Assembly (NCBI RefSeq): GCF_036898095.1
Contig: NC_090759.1
Location: forward strand, 15,544,703 to 15,608,702
Direction of reading: 5' to 3'
Length of the DNA stretch: 64,000 nt
DNA from: Palaemon carinicauda
Taxonomy: Eukaryota; Arthropoda; Malacostraca; Decapoda; Palaemonidae
A program made the translations under genes and the position numbers. Positions 42,764 to 54,053 of this stretch are shown one piece after another; within the stretch, counting starts at the first letter, position 1; every line of letters begins with the position of its first letter. The notes below the pieces were generated by a model. That model ran no database searches. It was not told where the DNA came from and saw nothing but the letters and a program-made list of their open reading frames with translations.

Positions 42764-43728
42764 GTGTGTGAGAGAAGGAAGTTGAGAGTTAATGTGGGTA
42801 AGAGTAAGGTTATGAGATGTACGAGAAGGGAAGGTGGTGCAAGGTTGAATGTCATGTTGAATGGAGAGTTACTTGAGGAGGTGGATCAGTTTAAGTACTT
42901 GGGGTCTGTTGTTGCAGCAAATGGTGGAGTGGAAGCAGATGTACGTCAGAGAGTGAATGAAGGTTGCAAAGTGTTGGGGGCAGTTAAGGGAGTAGTAAAA
43001 ATTAGAGGGTTGGGCATGAATGTAAAGAGAGTTCTATATGAGAAAGTGATTGTACCAACTGTGATGTATGGATCGGAGTTGTGGGGAATGAAAGTGATGG
43101 AGAGACAGAAATTGAATGTGTTTGAGATGAAGTGTCTAAGGAGTATGGCTGGTGTATCTCGAGTAGATAGGGTTAGGAACGACGTGGTGAGGGTGAGAAC
43201 GGGTGTAAGAAATGAGTTAGCAGTTAGAGTGGATATGAATGTGTTGAGGTGGTTTGGCCATGTTGAGAGAATGGAAAATGGCTGTCTGCTAAAGGTGGTG
43301 ATGAATGCAAGAGTTGATGGGAGAAGTACGAGAGGAAGGCCAAGGTTTGGGTGGATGAATGGAGTGAAGGAAGCTCTGGGTGATAGGAGGATGGATGTGA
43401 GAGAGGCAAGAGAGCGTGCTAGAAATAGGAATGAATGGCGAGCGATTGTGACGCAGTTCCGGTAGGCCCTGCTGCTGCCTCTGATGCCTTAGATGACCGC
43501 GGAGGTAGCAGCAGTAGGGGATTCAGCATTATGAAGTTTCCTCTGTGGTGGATAATGTGGGAGGGTGGGCTGTGACACCCTAGCAGTACCAGCTGAACTC
43601 AGTTGAGTCCCTTGTTAGGCTGGGAGGAACGTAGAGAGTAGAGGTCCCCTTTTTGTTTTTGTTTCTTTGTTGATGTCGGCTACCCCCCAAAATAGGGGGA
43701 AGTGCCTTGGTATATGTATGTATGTATG
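42764..43728 (+). mobile_element. RTE-like retrotransposon, copy 2 (5'-truncated)
   Basis: Bounded by a 10-bp target duplication ATGCATTTGG (42754-42763 and 43729-43738). Carries only the RT C-terminal part in one frame: CERRKLRVNVGKSKVMRCTR, YLGSVVAANGGVEADVRQRV, VIVPTVMYGSELWGMK, RWFGHVERMENG, ending near 43465. The shared 3' tail and TATG repeat follow. Confidence 0.85.
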
Positions 43729-43738
43729 ATGCATTTGG

Positions 43739-44407
43739 AGTGATAACAAGTGATATAAGGATTTACATTGGGTAAAAAATAAACTATTGTTGGAGGTAAA
43801 ACTGTGAGCTTATAAATGTATGCAATTGCATGTGTGTGTATGTGTGTGTGTGTGTGTGTAGATAATAAACAAAGTAGAAAATATACAGAAGTGTATCTTT
43901 TCTGGTCCATAATACCCATATCCCTACTACAATGTGGTCAGAATGAATCACAATCTTAGAATTTCAGGAAAGAAAGTAATTGTTTGTAATAACAAAATGA
44001 TGGAAAGCATCTAATACAAGATATGATTGGAGGAAAGTAAGTTTAAGATCCAAATAGAGAAAATAAGAATAATAAAAAATATTAGCATAAATGAAAAGAA
44101 TACACAGTTGAGGTTGAAATGACCTAAATAAATTCTTTAGTAATGCCTGTGTGACAGGAGAAGTACTCTTTTAAACATACAGAGGAATCCCTTCAAAAAG
44201 AATTGTTGACAATTAATGTAGCTAGGTCTTCACAGGACCAGCAAAACTGTTAAAATTAATGATCAATCGTAAGGAATTTGTAAAATTTCTAATCATGGAA
44301 ATATTAACAACTGGAAATCAATGCCAACTTTTAATAGCTTGAAATATATGTACATAAAAAATACATAAACACTAAAGACTTCCTTTAATCATAAGCAGCA
44401 TACATAC
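43739..44407 (-). other. Intron; GT microsatellite
   Basis: Contains a GT-rich run at about 43829-43859. Otherwise no features. Confidence 0.6.
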
Positions 44408-44590
44408 CTGTAACATTTCTTTCTCAGCAACTAGTTCCTCTATCTTGGTAGAGGCTTTCTTGAGATTATTCACAGTCTGATTATTCTCTTCCAAAAGTTG
44501 ACAATGTTCATTTTGAAGACTGGTGTACATAGCCTTGGAATCTTGCAGGCTTCTTGTCATACTTTCTTTTTCAGAACTGAGCAACTCAAC
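44408..44590 (-). CDS. NuMA-like gene exon (61 codons)
   Basis: Acceptor CACAG before 44590 and donor CAG|GTATGT. Encodes VELLSSEKESMTRS to EELVAEKEMLQ, coiled coil. Confidence 0.8.
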
Positions 44591-46082
44591 CTGTGCAGTA
44601 TATATATTCTTTATTGTACAAGGAACAGTGATTCAAAGAAACATGATAAATTTAAAAGTAATTTGTATTGTTCCTAACAATACAAACCTTGAGCTCTTTA
44701 TTAGGGAATATACTTTTGGCAAAGCTGGAAGACTAGCCATGATTTTTAGCAAGGTGTAACTACCCCACCGTTAGTTAGCGGGGGCAGATGGGGTAGTACT
44801 GGCTACCCTGCTCACTCACACATCAGTAATATCTTGTCACTTTTGCTTGCAGGCAGGACTAGCAGGGGGGTAAATGATGGCGGGCCAAATTTGTATCGTT
44901 AGGAAAAATCCAAATTACTTCCAATTTCTCATTTGTTCCATCACTAAATACAAACCCTTTTGCTTTATATTAGGGTAAACTTCCTAAAACGCTATGCTCT
45001 AGCAGCCAGAGCAATCCGTGTGATTGCATGATACTAGCAATGTGGCTTGTCTAGATAAGAATTCTCAGAAAATCGCGGGATTCTTTGAACCAACCATAGA
45101 CGTTACCCAATCCCACCTTGGCAGAGGGATTCAACAAGTATATATATCTATACCAGCTTACACATGGCAAATGGCTATTACCTGCAGACAAGGAGGCCAC
45201 CTTGCAGAGTACCATAGGTGCTGCTCCCCAAGGGAGGGGAAGATGAAAGAAATTCTTATCATTCACCAAAGACTCAATCCTTTGTTACCTCTGCCCTCTA
45301 CCATCTAATACATGTCAATCAAGGAGCTAGGTGTTTAAACCACTTGTGCAGCCACCACAGGGGTCACGTCTTGAAGGTAATGAGCAGTGAAGGTCGTTTG
45401 ATGCTTCCACACACCCGCTTGAAGGACTTGCATCACAGAGTAGATGTTTTTAAATGCTAGGGACATACCAACATGCCCCTAATATCACGAGCTCTAGGTC
45501 TCACCTTCTGCGGAAAAGGATCAAGATTCAAGGCCCAGTGTATGATCTTGCGAATTCACATTGAGATTGAGTTCTTGGTGATCCTTCTCTTGATCTTTCC
45601 CATGCTGAAGAAGAGTGTCATCACTAGGGGGGAGCTCATACAGTTCTTTTGAGGTAGCACCTCAAGGCCCTCACTGGGCAAAGTAGCAGTTGATCAGGGT
45701 CATCAGTTACATTATGGAGACTCTCAATTCGGAAGGACATGAATTTAGAATCCGCTACTCTAGAATTTTGAATTTTGGCGATAAACTCAAGGACAAAGCC
45801 AAGCATTACCTCTCCCTATCTCCTGAAATGGGACACATCGTAGGAAAAACCATGAAGTTCACTCACTCTCTTGGCCGAGAATGAAGGGAGAAGGAAAACC
45901 TTCTTTGAAGTCAGAAAGATCTGATGCCTGGCGTAATGATCCCTAAGATCTTTTGAGAGATCGAAGGACATGAACCACTTTCCATGGAGGTGGTCTAACT
46001 TCCGACTGAGGGCAGGTCAGCTCGAAACTCCAAATGAGAAGAGAAAATTCCAACAATGAAGAAATATTAACTCTTTACAATC

Positions 46083-47251
46083 GCCGTGGTTGTTTAACTT
46101 GTATGTTGATGGAGTGGTGAGAGAGGTGAATGCTCGGGTGCTTGGACGAGGATTGAAACTGGTAGACGAGAATGACCATGAATGGGAGGTAAATCAGTTG
46201 TTTTTTGCGGATGATACTGTAATGGTTGCAGACGCGGAAGAGAAGCTTGGCCGATTAGTGACAGAATTTGGAAGGGTGTGTGAGAGAAGGAAGTTGAGAG
46301 TTAATGTGGGTAAGAGTAAGGTTATGAGATGTACGAGAAGAGAGGGTGGTGCAAGGTTGAATGTCATGTTGAATGGAGAGTTACTTGAAGAGGTGGATCA
46401 GTTTAAGTACTTGGAGTCTGTTGTTGCAGCAAATGCTGGAGTGGAAGCAAATGTATATCAGAGAGTGAATGAAGGATGCAAAGTGTTGGGGCCAGTTAAG
46501 GGAGTAGTAAACAATAGAGGGTTGGGCATGAATGTAAAGAGAGTTCTGTATGAGAAAGTGATTGTACCAACTGTGATGTATGGATCGCAGTTGTGGGGAA
46601 TGAAAGTGACGGAGAGACAGGAATTGAATGTGTTTGAGATGAAATGTCTAAGGAGTATGGCTGGTGTATCTCGAGTAGATAGGGTTAGGAACGAAATAGT
46701 GAGGGTGAGATCGGGTGTAAGAAATGAGTTAGCAGCTAGAGTGAATACAATTGTGTGTAAATATAAATGTGTTGAGGTGGTTTGGCCATGTTGAGAGAAT
46801 GGAAAATGGCTGTCTGCTAAAGAAGGTGATGAATGTAAGAGTTGATAGGAGAAGTACAAGAGGAAGGCCAAGGTTTGGGTGAATGGATGGAGTGAAGGAA
46901 GCTCTGGGTGATAGGAGGATAGATGTGAGAGAGGCAAGAGAGCGTGCTAGAAATAGGAATGAATGGTGAGCGATTGTGACGCAGTTCCGGTAGGCTCTGC
47001 TGCTTCCTCCGGTGCCTTGAAAGACCGCAGAGGTAGGAGCAGCAGGGGATTCAGCATTATGAAGCTTCATCTGTGGTGAATAACAGGGGGAGGGTGGGCT
47101 GTGGCACCCCTAGCAGTACCAACTGAACACAGTCGAGTCCCTTGTCAGGCTGGGAGGAACATAGAGAGGAGAGGTCCCCTTTTCTGTTTCATTTGTTTGA
47201 TGTCGGCTACCCCCCAAAATTGGGGGAAATGCCTTGGTATATGTATGTATG
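46083..47251 (+). mobile_element. RTE-like retrotransposon, copy 3 (5'-truncated)
   Basis: Flanked by a perfect 7-bp target duplication TACAATC (46076-46082 and 47252-47258). Begins in RT at PWLFNLYVDGVVREVN, includes FADDTVMVADAEEKL, and runs in frame to about 46750, where a frameshift occurs near GTGTGTAAATATAA. The remaining C-terminus (HVERMENGCLL) is in another frame. Shared 3' tail with TATG repeat. Inserted in the DIRS relic, so younger than it. Confidence 0.85.
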
Positions 47252-48029
47252 TACAATCTAAAGGCAAGGCTCAAGGATGGGCGATAACCTTTCACCGCCA
47301 AGACCGAGAAGAACTTTTCCTCCCGAAGGTACACAAGGACATCCACTATTGCTGAATAGTGGCATCAAGAGGAGGGATACCCCTTCTACAACACCAACCA
47401 CACAAGACTGTCCACTTAGCCTGGTACACAGCAGCTGAAAATTCCCAGAGGTATCCAGACATCTTCTTTGTAATGTGTTGTGAAAATCCTCTCTTTGTGA
47501 AGAGATGCTGGATAACATCCATGCGTGAAGATGTCCCTCTATGACTTTGTAGATGTTCATGTTGTTGTTGTCTGAGTAGATCTTGACTTGGAGGGAGTTT
47601 TCTCAAGACTTCTGTCCGTAGCTGAAGAAGATCCGGGAATCATTCCGCATGCCACAGCAGAGCTATGAGGGTCATTGCCCAGTTGCTGGACGATCTTGCT
47701 TTGTTGAGCACCTTTCTCATCGGGCAAAACGGGAAAGGCGTAGACGTCGATATTGTCCAACCGTACAGTAGTTGGAATGCATTTTGCCAGAGGGCCTGAG
47801 GATCCAGTAACGGGGAACAGTTGGCTACTAGATGATTCAAAGACCTCTCAGAGCCCACTATCCGAGTCACTCTGCTCAGGTTATCTGTGAGCAGATTGCT
47901 CTTCCCTGGAATGAAGCGAGCCAATAGGGACACTGAGTTGTGTTCTGCCCATCTTAGCATCTCCACTGCTAGATGGCAAAGGTGCTGAGAAAAGGTACCG
48001 CCTTGCTTATTTATATAAGCCATTCTTAT

Positions 48030-48640
48030 TAATACTTAATAAGCCACAATCCTAGTTGGAAAAGCAGGATGCTATAAGCCAAGGGGCCCCAACAGGGAAC
48101 ATAGCCCAGTGAGGAAAGGAAACAAGTAAAAAAATAATTAAAGAGCAGTAACAATATTAAAATAAATAACTCCTATATAAACTATAAAAAATTTAACAAA
48201 ACAAGAAGAGAAATTAAATTAGTGTGCTCGAGTGTACCCTAAAGCAAGAGAACTCTAACCCGAGACCGTGGAAGATCATGGTACAGAGGCTATGGCACTA
48301 CCCATGACAAGAGAACAATGGTTTGATTTTGGAGTGTCCTTCTCCTAGAAGAGCTGCTTACCTTAGCTAGAGTCACTTCTACCCTTACCAAGAGGAAAGT
48401 AGCCACTGAATGATTAAAGTGCAGTAGTTATCCTCTTGGGTGAAGAAGAATTGTTTGGTAATCTCAGTGTTGGCAGGTGTATGAGGACAGAGGAGAATCT
48501 GTAAAGAATAGGCCAAACTATTCGGTGTATGTGTAGGCAAAGGGAAAGTGTACCATAACCAGAGAGAAGAATCCAATGTAGTAATGTTTGGCCAGTCAAA
48601 GGACCCCATATCTCTCTACTACCTACTACCTACTACACCC
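48030..48640 (-). repeat. Dispersed repeat (LINE 3' end or SINE-like), minus orientation
   Basis: Its left part (48045-48120) is the inverted match of 49430-49500. The tail side lies at about 48030 and the other end has CTACTACCTACTACC near 48620. It resembles repeats I remember in many shrimp transcripts (unverified). Confidence 0.55.
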
Positions 48641-49339
48641 ACCATCTCAGGTCCGTCCTCTGCTCAGGTCCCATGGGGATCAGCGAGTCTGGTGAACCCT
48701 CGTGTTGATCCAAACTGGACTTCATCCGCCAATGAAGGGATCATATTCGTAGCTGACCACTGAATACCTGACGTTCCAGGGACAATAGGTAACCTATAGA
48801 CGTAACCACTACTGCACTGGAAGTGCGTCTTGTTGTAAGAAGGAACTTGCTACCTTCTTCAACCTCTGAATCCTGTCGTTGGAAGGGAAGACTTTCTGCA
48901 TATTGGCATCTATGATCATTCCGTACAAAAGTCTATGTGACGGTAGCAGGAAGGACTCTTCAATACTTCCTTGATGACGGATGGACTGGGATCTGGAAGT
49001 ATTTATCCTTCAGGTCCAGCATGCACATGAAGTCCTGTAATCTTATTGACTGTCTTACCATGTCTGCCATATCCATCCTGAATGGAGTCTGTTGCACAAA
49101 CTTGTTCAGGGAGGAAAGGTCGATGACAGGCCTCCAGATGCCTTCTTCAAGGATAGAATCAACTGTAGAAGCCTGGGGACTCATCTAGGACCTCTTGGAG
49201 AGTGCCCTTCTTTAACGTGGTCTGGACTTCGGCCCTGAAGGCCAGCTCCTTCACGGATCCCTTCGTGTAGGAGCTCAACAGAACCGAGTGTGTCAATGGA
49301 GGGAGAGATTGCATGAATGGGACGCAATAACCTGACATA

Positions 49340-49515
49340 AGTATTTGATGTTGCTACTGTTTTTGGAATGTTTTATTTTGGTTATTTATTGTTTCTCATG
49401 TCGTTTGTTTGTTTCCTTTCCTCACTGGGCTATTTGTCCCTGTTGGAGCCCTTGGGCTTATAGCATCTCGCTTTTCCAACTAGGATTGTAGCTTGGCTAG
49501 CAATAATAATAGTCA
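49340..49515 (+). repeat. Second, shorter copy of the dispersed repeat, plus orientation
   Basis: Contains CACTGGGCTATTTGTCCCTG, TTGGAGCCC and CTTTTCCAACTAGGATTGTA, ending in a short AATAATAATA tail, as expected of a 5'-truncated retroposed copy. Inverted relative to 48030-48640. Confidence 0.6.
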
Positions 49516-49924
49516 TCATAATCATGCTGGTAATGGCACAGTTGCAAGATATGCACTATTTCCTTAACCTACTAATGTATGCCAATAAGACTGAATGATG
49601 AAGGCATAAAAACAAACTGAAAAGAAATAATAGCAAATTTCCGAAGCCTATAAACCGTTGCTTGCCAAGTTTGACAGTACACAGTGAAAGCAAAGAGGTG
49701 TATCAGCAATAAATGATCAAAGACTTCCCAATCTTACAATGATTCCCCTTTACTTATATAAAACAGAATAAGATACCTCCAAAAAAATAACCAATAACAA
49801 TGAAGTTGAATTGAATACTGGATAAATTTGTCTTTTGCTTAAGAGATGAAAAGTCACTACCAAAGTTTAGTGGACAGGATTCTGACAAACAATAACTCCA
49901 AGATACTTTTCAGTAAACTATGAG
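49516..49924. other. Intron sequence, nothing recognised
   Basis: AT-rich DNA between the dispersed repeat and DIRS copy 2. Confidence 0.55.
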
Positions 49925-49963
49925 AAATGTTATTTTCATTAGTAAAATAAATTTTTGAATATA

Positions 49964-50122
49964 CTTACCCGGTGATCATGTAGCTGCAGCTCTGCTGCCC
50001 GACAGAAAAAACCTACGGGCGGGATACGCCAGCGATCGCTATACAGGTGGGGGTGTACAACAACAGCGCCATCTGTCGAGTAGGTACTCAAGTACTTCTT
50101 GTCAACAAAGAACCAATTTTCT
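49964..50122. repeat. Left inverted terminal repeat of DIRS copy 2
   Basis: Pairs with 56963-57125 with small differences. Confidence 0.8.
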
Positions 50123-50170
50123 CCTCGGTCCACTGGGTCTCTATGGGGAGGAAGGGTGGGTCCTTTAATT

Positions 50171-50255
50171 CATGATCACCGGGTAAGTATATTCAAAAAT
50201 TTATTTTACTAATGAAAATAACATTTTTCAATATTAATCTTACCCGGTGATCATG
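50171..50255. repeat. Internal complementary region of DIRS copy 2
   Basis: Reverse complement of right end plus left end. The junction between the two halves is at 50223/50224. Confidence 0.85.
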
Positions 50256-51711
50256 TAGCTGATTCACACCCAGGGGGGTGGGTGGAGACCAGCATACATG
50301 TTAACAATAGAAGCTAAGTATCCCGTATTTCATTTTAGCAGTTATTCAAAATAACAAACATAAAATTAATAAGTACCTGGTAAGGAAGTCGACTTGAACC
50401 ATTACTCTGCCTTTTTAAGTACGTCTTCCTTACTGAGCCTCGCGATCCTCTTAGGATGCTGAGCGACTCCTAGGTGCTGAAGTATGAAGGGCTGCAACCC
50501 ATACTAAAGGACCTCATCACAACCTCTAATCTAGGCGCTTCTCAAGAAAGAATTTGACCACCCGCCAAATCAACCAGGATGCGAAAGGCTTCTTAGCCTT
50601 CCGTACAACCCAAAAACAACAATAAAAAGCATTTCAAGAGAAAGATTAAAAAAGGTTATGGGATTATGGGAATGTAGTGGTTGAGCCCTCACCTACTACT
50701 GCACTCGCTGCTACGAATGGTCCCAGGGTGTAGCAGTTCTCGTAAAGAGACTGGACATCTTCAAGGTAAAATGATGCGAACACTGACTTGCTTCTCCAAT
50801 AGGTTGCATCCATTACACTCTGCAGAGATCTGTTTTGTTTGAAGGCCACTGAAGTAGCGACAGCTCTAACTTCATGTGTCCTTACCTTCAGCAAAGCATG
50901 GTCCTCCTCATTAAGATGAGAATGGGCTTCTCTAATCAAAAGTCTGATGTAATAAGAAACTGCGTTCTTTTTCAATATTAATCTTACCCGGTGATCATGT
51001 AGCTGATTCACACCCAGGGGGGTGGGTGGAGACCAGCATACATGTTAACAATAGAAGCTAAGTATCCCGTATTTCATTTTAGCAGTTATTCAAAATAACA
51101 AACATAAAATTAATAAGTACCTGGTAAGGAAGTCGACTTGAACCATTACTCTGCCTTTTTAAGTACGTCTTCCTTACTGAGCCTCGCGATCCTCTTAGGA
51201 TGCTGAGCGACTCCTAGGTGCTGAAGTATGAAGGGCTGCAACCCATACTAAAGGACCTCATCACAACCTCTAATCTAGGCGCTTCTCAAGAAAGAATTTG
51301 ACCACCCGCCAAATCAACCAGGATGCGAAAGGCTTCTTAGCCTTCCGTACAACCCAAAAACAACAATAAAAAGCATTTCAAGAGAAAGATTAAAAAAGGT
51401 TATGGGATTATGGGAATGTAGTGGTTGAGCCCTCACCTACTACTGCACTCGCTGCTACGAATGGTCCCAGGGTGTAGCAGTTCTCGTAAAGAGACTGGAC
51501 ATCTTCAAGGTAAAATGATGCGAACACTGACTTGCTTCTCCAATAGGTTGCATCCATTACACTCTGCAGAGATCTGTTTTGTTTGAAGGCCACTGAAGTA
51601 GCGACAGCTCTAACTTCATGTGTCCTTACCTTCAGCAAAGCATGGTCCTCCTCATTAAGATGAGAATGGGCTTCTCTAATCAAAAGTCTGATGTAATAAG
51701 AAACTGCGTTC
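50224..51711. repeat. 744-bp tandem duplication inside DIRS copy 2
   Basis: Units 50224-50967 and 50968-51711 look identical by eye. The left unit carries the ICR right half, the 3' tail and the last ~100 codons of a truncated recombinase (to about 50966). The right unit repeats this and runs on into the full recombinase gene. Confidence 0.9.
50664..50967 (-). pseudogene. Duplicated C-terminal fragment of DIRS copy 2 recombinase
   Basis: Encodes AVSYYIRLLIREAHSH through HEVRAVATS, W and Y boxes to the normal stop, identical to the end of ORF3 (51408). It lacks the N-domain and first catalytic Arg, and its open frame runs upstream only into ICR-derived sequence. Confidence 0.85.
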
Positions 51712-54053
51712 TTCGACATCGGTAAAGCAGGTTTCTTAATAGAACACCATAAAGCTTCTGATTGTCCTCGTAATGGCTTCGTACGTCTTAAATAGTACTT
51801 AAGAGCTCTTACTGGGCATAGTACTCTCTCTTGTTCGTTTCCAACCAAACTGGACAGACTTGGAATCTCGAACGATTTGGGCCAAGGACGAGAAGGGAGT
51901 TCGTTTTTAGCTAAAAAACCAAGCTGTAAGGAACATGTAGCCGTTTCAGATGTAAATCCTATGTTCCTGCTGAAGGCGTGTATCTCACTGACTCTTTTAG
52001 CTGTTGCTAAGCAAACGAGGAAAAGAGTCTTCAAAGTGAGATCTTTAAAAGAGGCTGATTGAAGCGGTTCGAACCTTGCTGACATCAGGAACCTTAAAAC
52101 CACGTCTAAGTTCCAACCTGGTGTGGCTAACCGACGCTCCTTTGAGGTCTCAAAAGACTTAAGGAGGTCCTGTAGATCTTTGTTGTTGGAAAGATCTAAG
52201 CCTCTGTGGCGGAAGACTGCTGCCAACATGCTTCTGTAACCTTTGATCGTAGGAGCTGAAAGGGATCTTACCTTCCTTAGGTGTAAAAGGAAGTCAGCTA
52301 TCTGCGTTACAGAGGTACTGGTTGAGGATACTGAATTCGCCTTGCACCAGCTTCGGAAGACTTCCCATTTTGACTGGTAGACCTTGAGAGTGGATGTCCT
52401 CCTTGCTCTGGCAATCGCTCTGGCTGCCTCCTTCGAAAAGCCTCTAGCTCTTGAGAGTCTTTCGATAGTCTGAAGGCAGTCAGACGAAGAGCGTGGAGGC
52501 TTGGGTGTACCTTCTTTACATGCGGCTGACGCAGAAGGTCGACTCTTAGAGGAAGAGTCCTGGGAACGTCTACTAGCCATTGCAGTACCTCGGTGAACCA
52601 TTCTCTCGCGGGCCAGAGGGGAGCAACCAACGTCAACCTTGTCCCTTCGTGAGAGGCGAACTTCTGCAGTACCTTGTTGACAATCTTGAACGGGGGGAAC
52701 GCATAAAGGTCTAGATGGGACCAATCCAGAAGAAAGGCATCTACGTGAACTGCTGCTGGGTCCGGAATCGGTGAGCAATAATTTGGGAGCCTCTTGGTCA
52801 TCGAGGTAGCGAACAGATCTATGGTGGGCTGACCCCACAGGGTCCATAGTCTTTTGCAAACATTCTTGTGAAGGGTCCATTCTGTAGGGATGATCTGACC
52901 CTTCCGGCTGAGGCGGTCTGCCATGACATTCATGTCGCCTTGAATGAACCTCGTTACAAGCGATATGTTTCGATCTCTTGACCAGGTGAGGAGGTCCCTT
53001 GCGATCTCGAACAACGTCATCGAATGAGTCCCTCCTTGCTTGGAGATGTACGCCAAGGCTGTAGTGTTGTCGGAGTTCACCTCCACCACCTTGCCTAGAA
53101 GGAGGGACTTGAAGCTTCTCAAGGCCAGATGAACTGCCAGTAGCTCCTTGCAGTTGATGTGTAGTGCTCTTTGATCCGGATTCCACGTGCCCGAGCATTC
53201 CCGACCGTCCAGTGTCGCACCCCAGCCCGTGTCCGATGCGTCCGAGAAGAGAAGGTGGTCGGGGGTCTGAACAGCCAGTGGTAGACCTTCCCTGAGAAGA
53301 ATGTTGTTCTTCCAAGTCAGTGCAGACTTCATCTTCTCGGAGATAGGAACTGAGACCGCTTCTAGCGTCATGTCCTTTCTCCAGTGAGCAGCTAAGTGAT
53401 ACTGAAGGGGTCGGAGGTGGAGTCTCCCTAACGCGATGAACTGGTCCAGCGATGAAAGCGTCCCTATTAGACTCATCCACTGTCTGACTGAACATCGGTT
53501 CCTCTTCAGCATGCTCTGGATGCATTCTTGGGCTTGACTGATTCTGGGGGCCGACGGAAAAGCCCGAAAAGCTTGACTCTGAATCTCCATACCTAGATAG
53601 ACTATAGTTTGGGATGGGACGAGTTGGGACTTTTCTATATTGACCAGGAGACCCAATTCCTTGGTCAGATCCAGAGTCCATTTGAGATTCTCCAGACAGC
53701 GACGACTTGACGCAGCTCTTAAAAGCCAGTCGTCCAAATAGAGGGAGGCTCTGATGTCTGCTAAATGTAGGAATTTGGCAATATTCCTCATCAGTTTGGT
53801 AAACACTAGAGGTGCCATGCTTAGGCCAAAGCACAGGGCTTGGAACTGGTAAACCACCTTCCCAAAGACGAACCTTAGGAAAGGTTGGGAATCTGGGTGG
53901 ATGGGGACGTGAAAGTACGCGTCCTTTAGGTCTAACGAGACCATCCAGTCTTCCTTCCTGACCGATGCTAGCACCGACTTCGTCGTCTCCATGGTGAACG
54001 TCTGCTTGGTGACAAAGACATTTAGAGCACTGACGTCTAGCACCGGTCTCCAC
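51408..54053 (-). CDS. DIRS copy 2 ORF3: tyrosine recombinase (881-codon open frame)
   Basis: The recombinase occupies roughly the last 350 residues: VYQSKWEVFRSWCKANS, then TIKGYRSMLAAVFRHRGLDL, with catalytic R687 (TAKRVSEIHAF), H812/R815 (RTHEVRAV), W838 and Y848 (FASFYLEDV). All catalytic residues are present. The upstream ~580 codons overlap ORF2 out of frame and remain open, as in copy 1. The true start codon is uncertain. Confidence 0.85.
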   Translation of the reverse strand: METGARRQCSKCLCHQADVHHGDDEVGASIGQEGRLDGLVRPKGRVLSRPHPPRFPTFPKVRLWEGGLPVPSPVLWPKHGTSSVYQTDEEYCQIPTFSRHQSLPLFGRLAFKSCVKSSLSGESQMDSGSDQGIGSPGQYRKVPTRPIPNYSLSRYGDSESSFSGFSVGPQNQSSPRMHPEHAEEEPMFSQTVDESNRDAFIAGPVHRVRETPPPTPSVSLSCSLEKGHDARSGLSSYLREDEVCTDLEEQHSSQGRSTTGCSDPRPPSLLGRIGHGLGCDTGRSGMLGHVESGSKSTTHQLQGATGSSSGLEKLQVPPSRQGGGGELRQHYSLGVHLQARRDSFDDVVRDRKGPPHLVKRSKHIACNEVHSRRHECHGRPPQPEGSDHPYRMDPSQECLQKTMDPVGSAHHRSVRYLDDQEAPKLLLTDSGPSSSSRRCLSSGLVPSRPLCVPPVQDCQQGTAEVRLSRRDKVDVGCSPLARERMVHRGTAMASRRSQDSSSKSRPSASAACKEGTPKPPRSSSDCLQTIERLSRARGFSKEAARAIARARRTSTLKVYQSKWEVFRSWCKANSVSSTSTSVTQIADFLLHLRKVRSLSAPTIKGYRSMLAAVFRHRGLDLSNNKDLQDLLKSFETSKERRLATPGWNLDVVLRFLMSARFEPLQSASFKDLTLKTLFLVCLATAKRVSEIHAFSRNIGFTSETATCSLQLGFLAKNELPSRPWPKSFEIPSLSSLVGNEQERVLCPVRALKYYLRRTKPLRGQSEALWCSIKKPALPMSKNAVSYYIRLLIREAHSHLNEEDHALLKVRTHEVRAVATSVAFKQNRSLQSVMDATYWRSKSVFASFYLEDVQSLYENCYTLGPFVAASAVVGEGSTTTFP

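Larger units (their letters stand above)
44640..49330 (-). mobile_element. Decayed DIRS-type retrotransposon with nested insertions
   Basis: The left end shows the DIRS-style inverted pair (about 44650-44690 against 44898-44935). On the minus strand, a recombinase tail is readable at about 45500-45300 (RPRARDIRGM, with the catalytic His of HxxR changed to Arg), RNase H tail at 48023-47640 (AYINKQGG, then ARFIPGKSNLLTDNLSR), and RT at 49184-48960 (GIWRPVIDLSSLNKFVQQ, MLDLKDKYFQIPVHPSSRKY). It is split by an RTE-like copy (46083-47251) and a dispersed repeat (about 48030-48640). Inactive. Confidence 0.7.
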
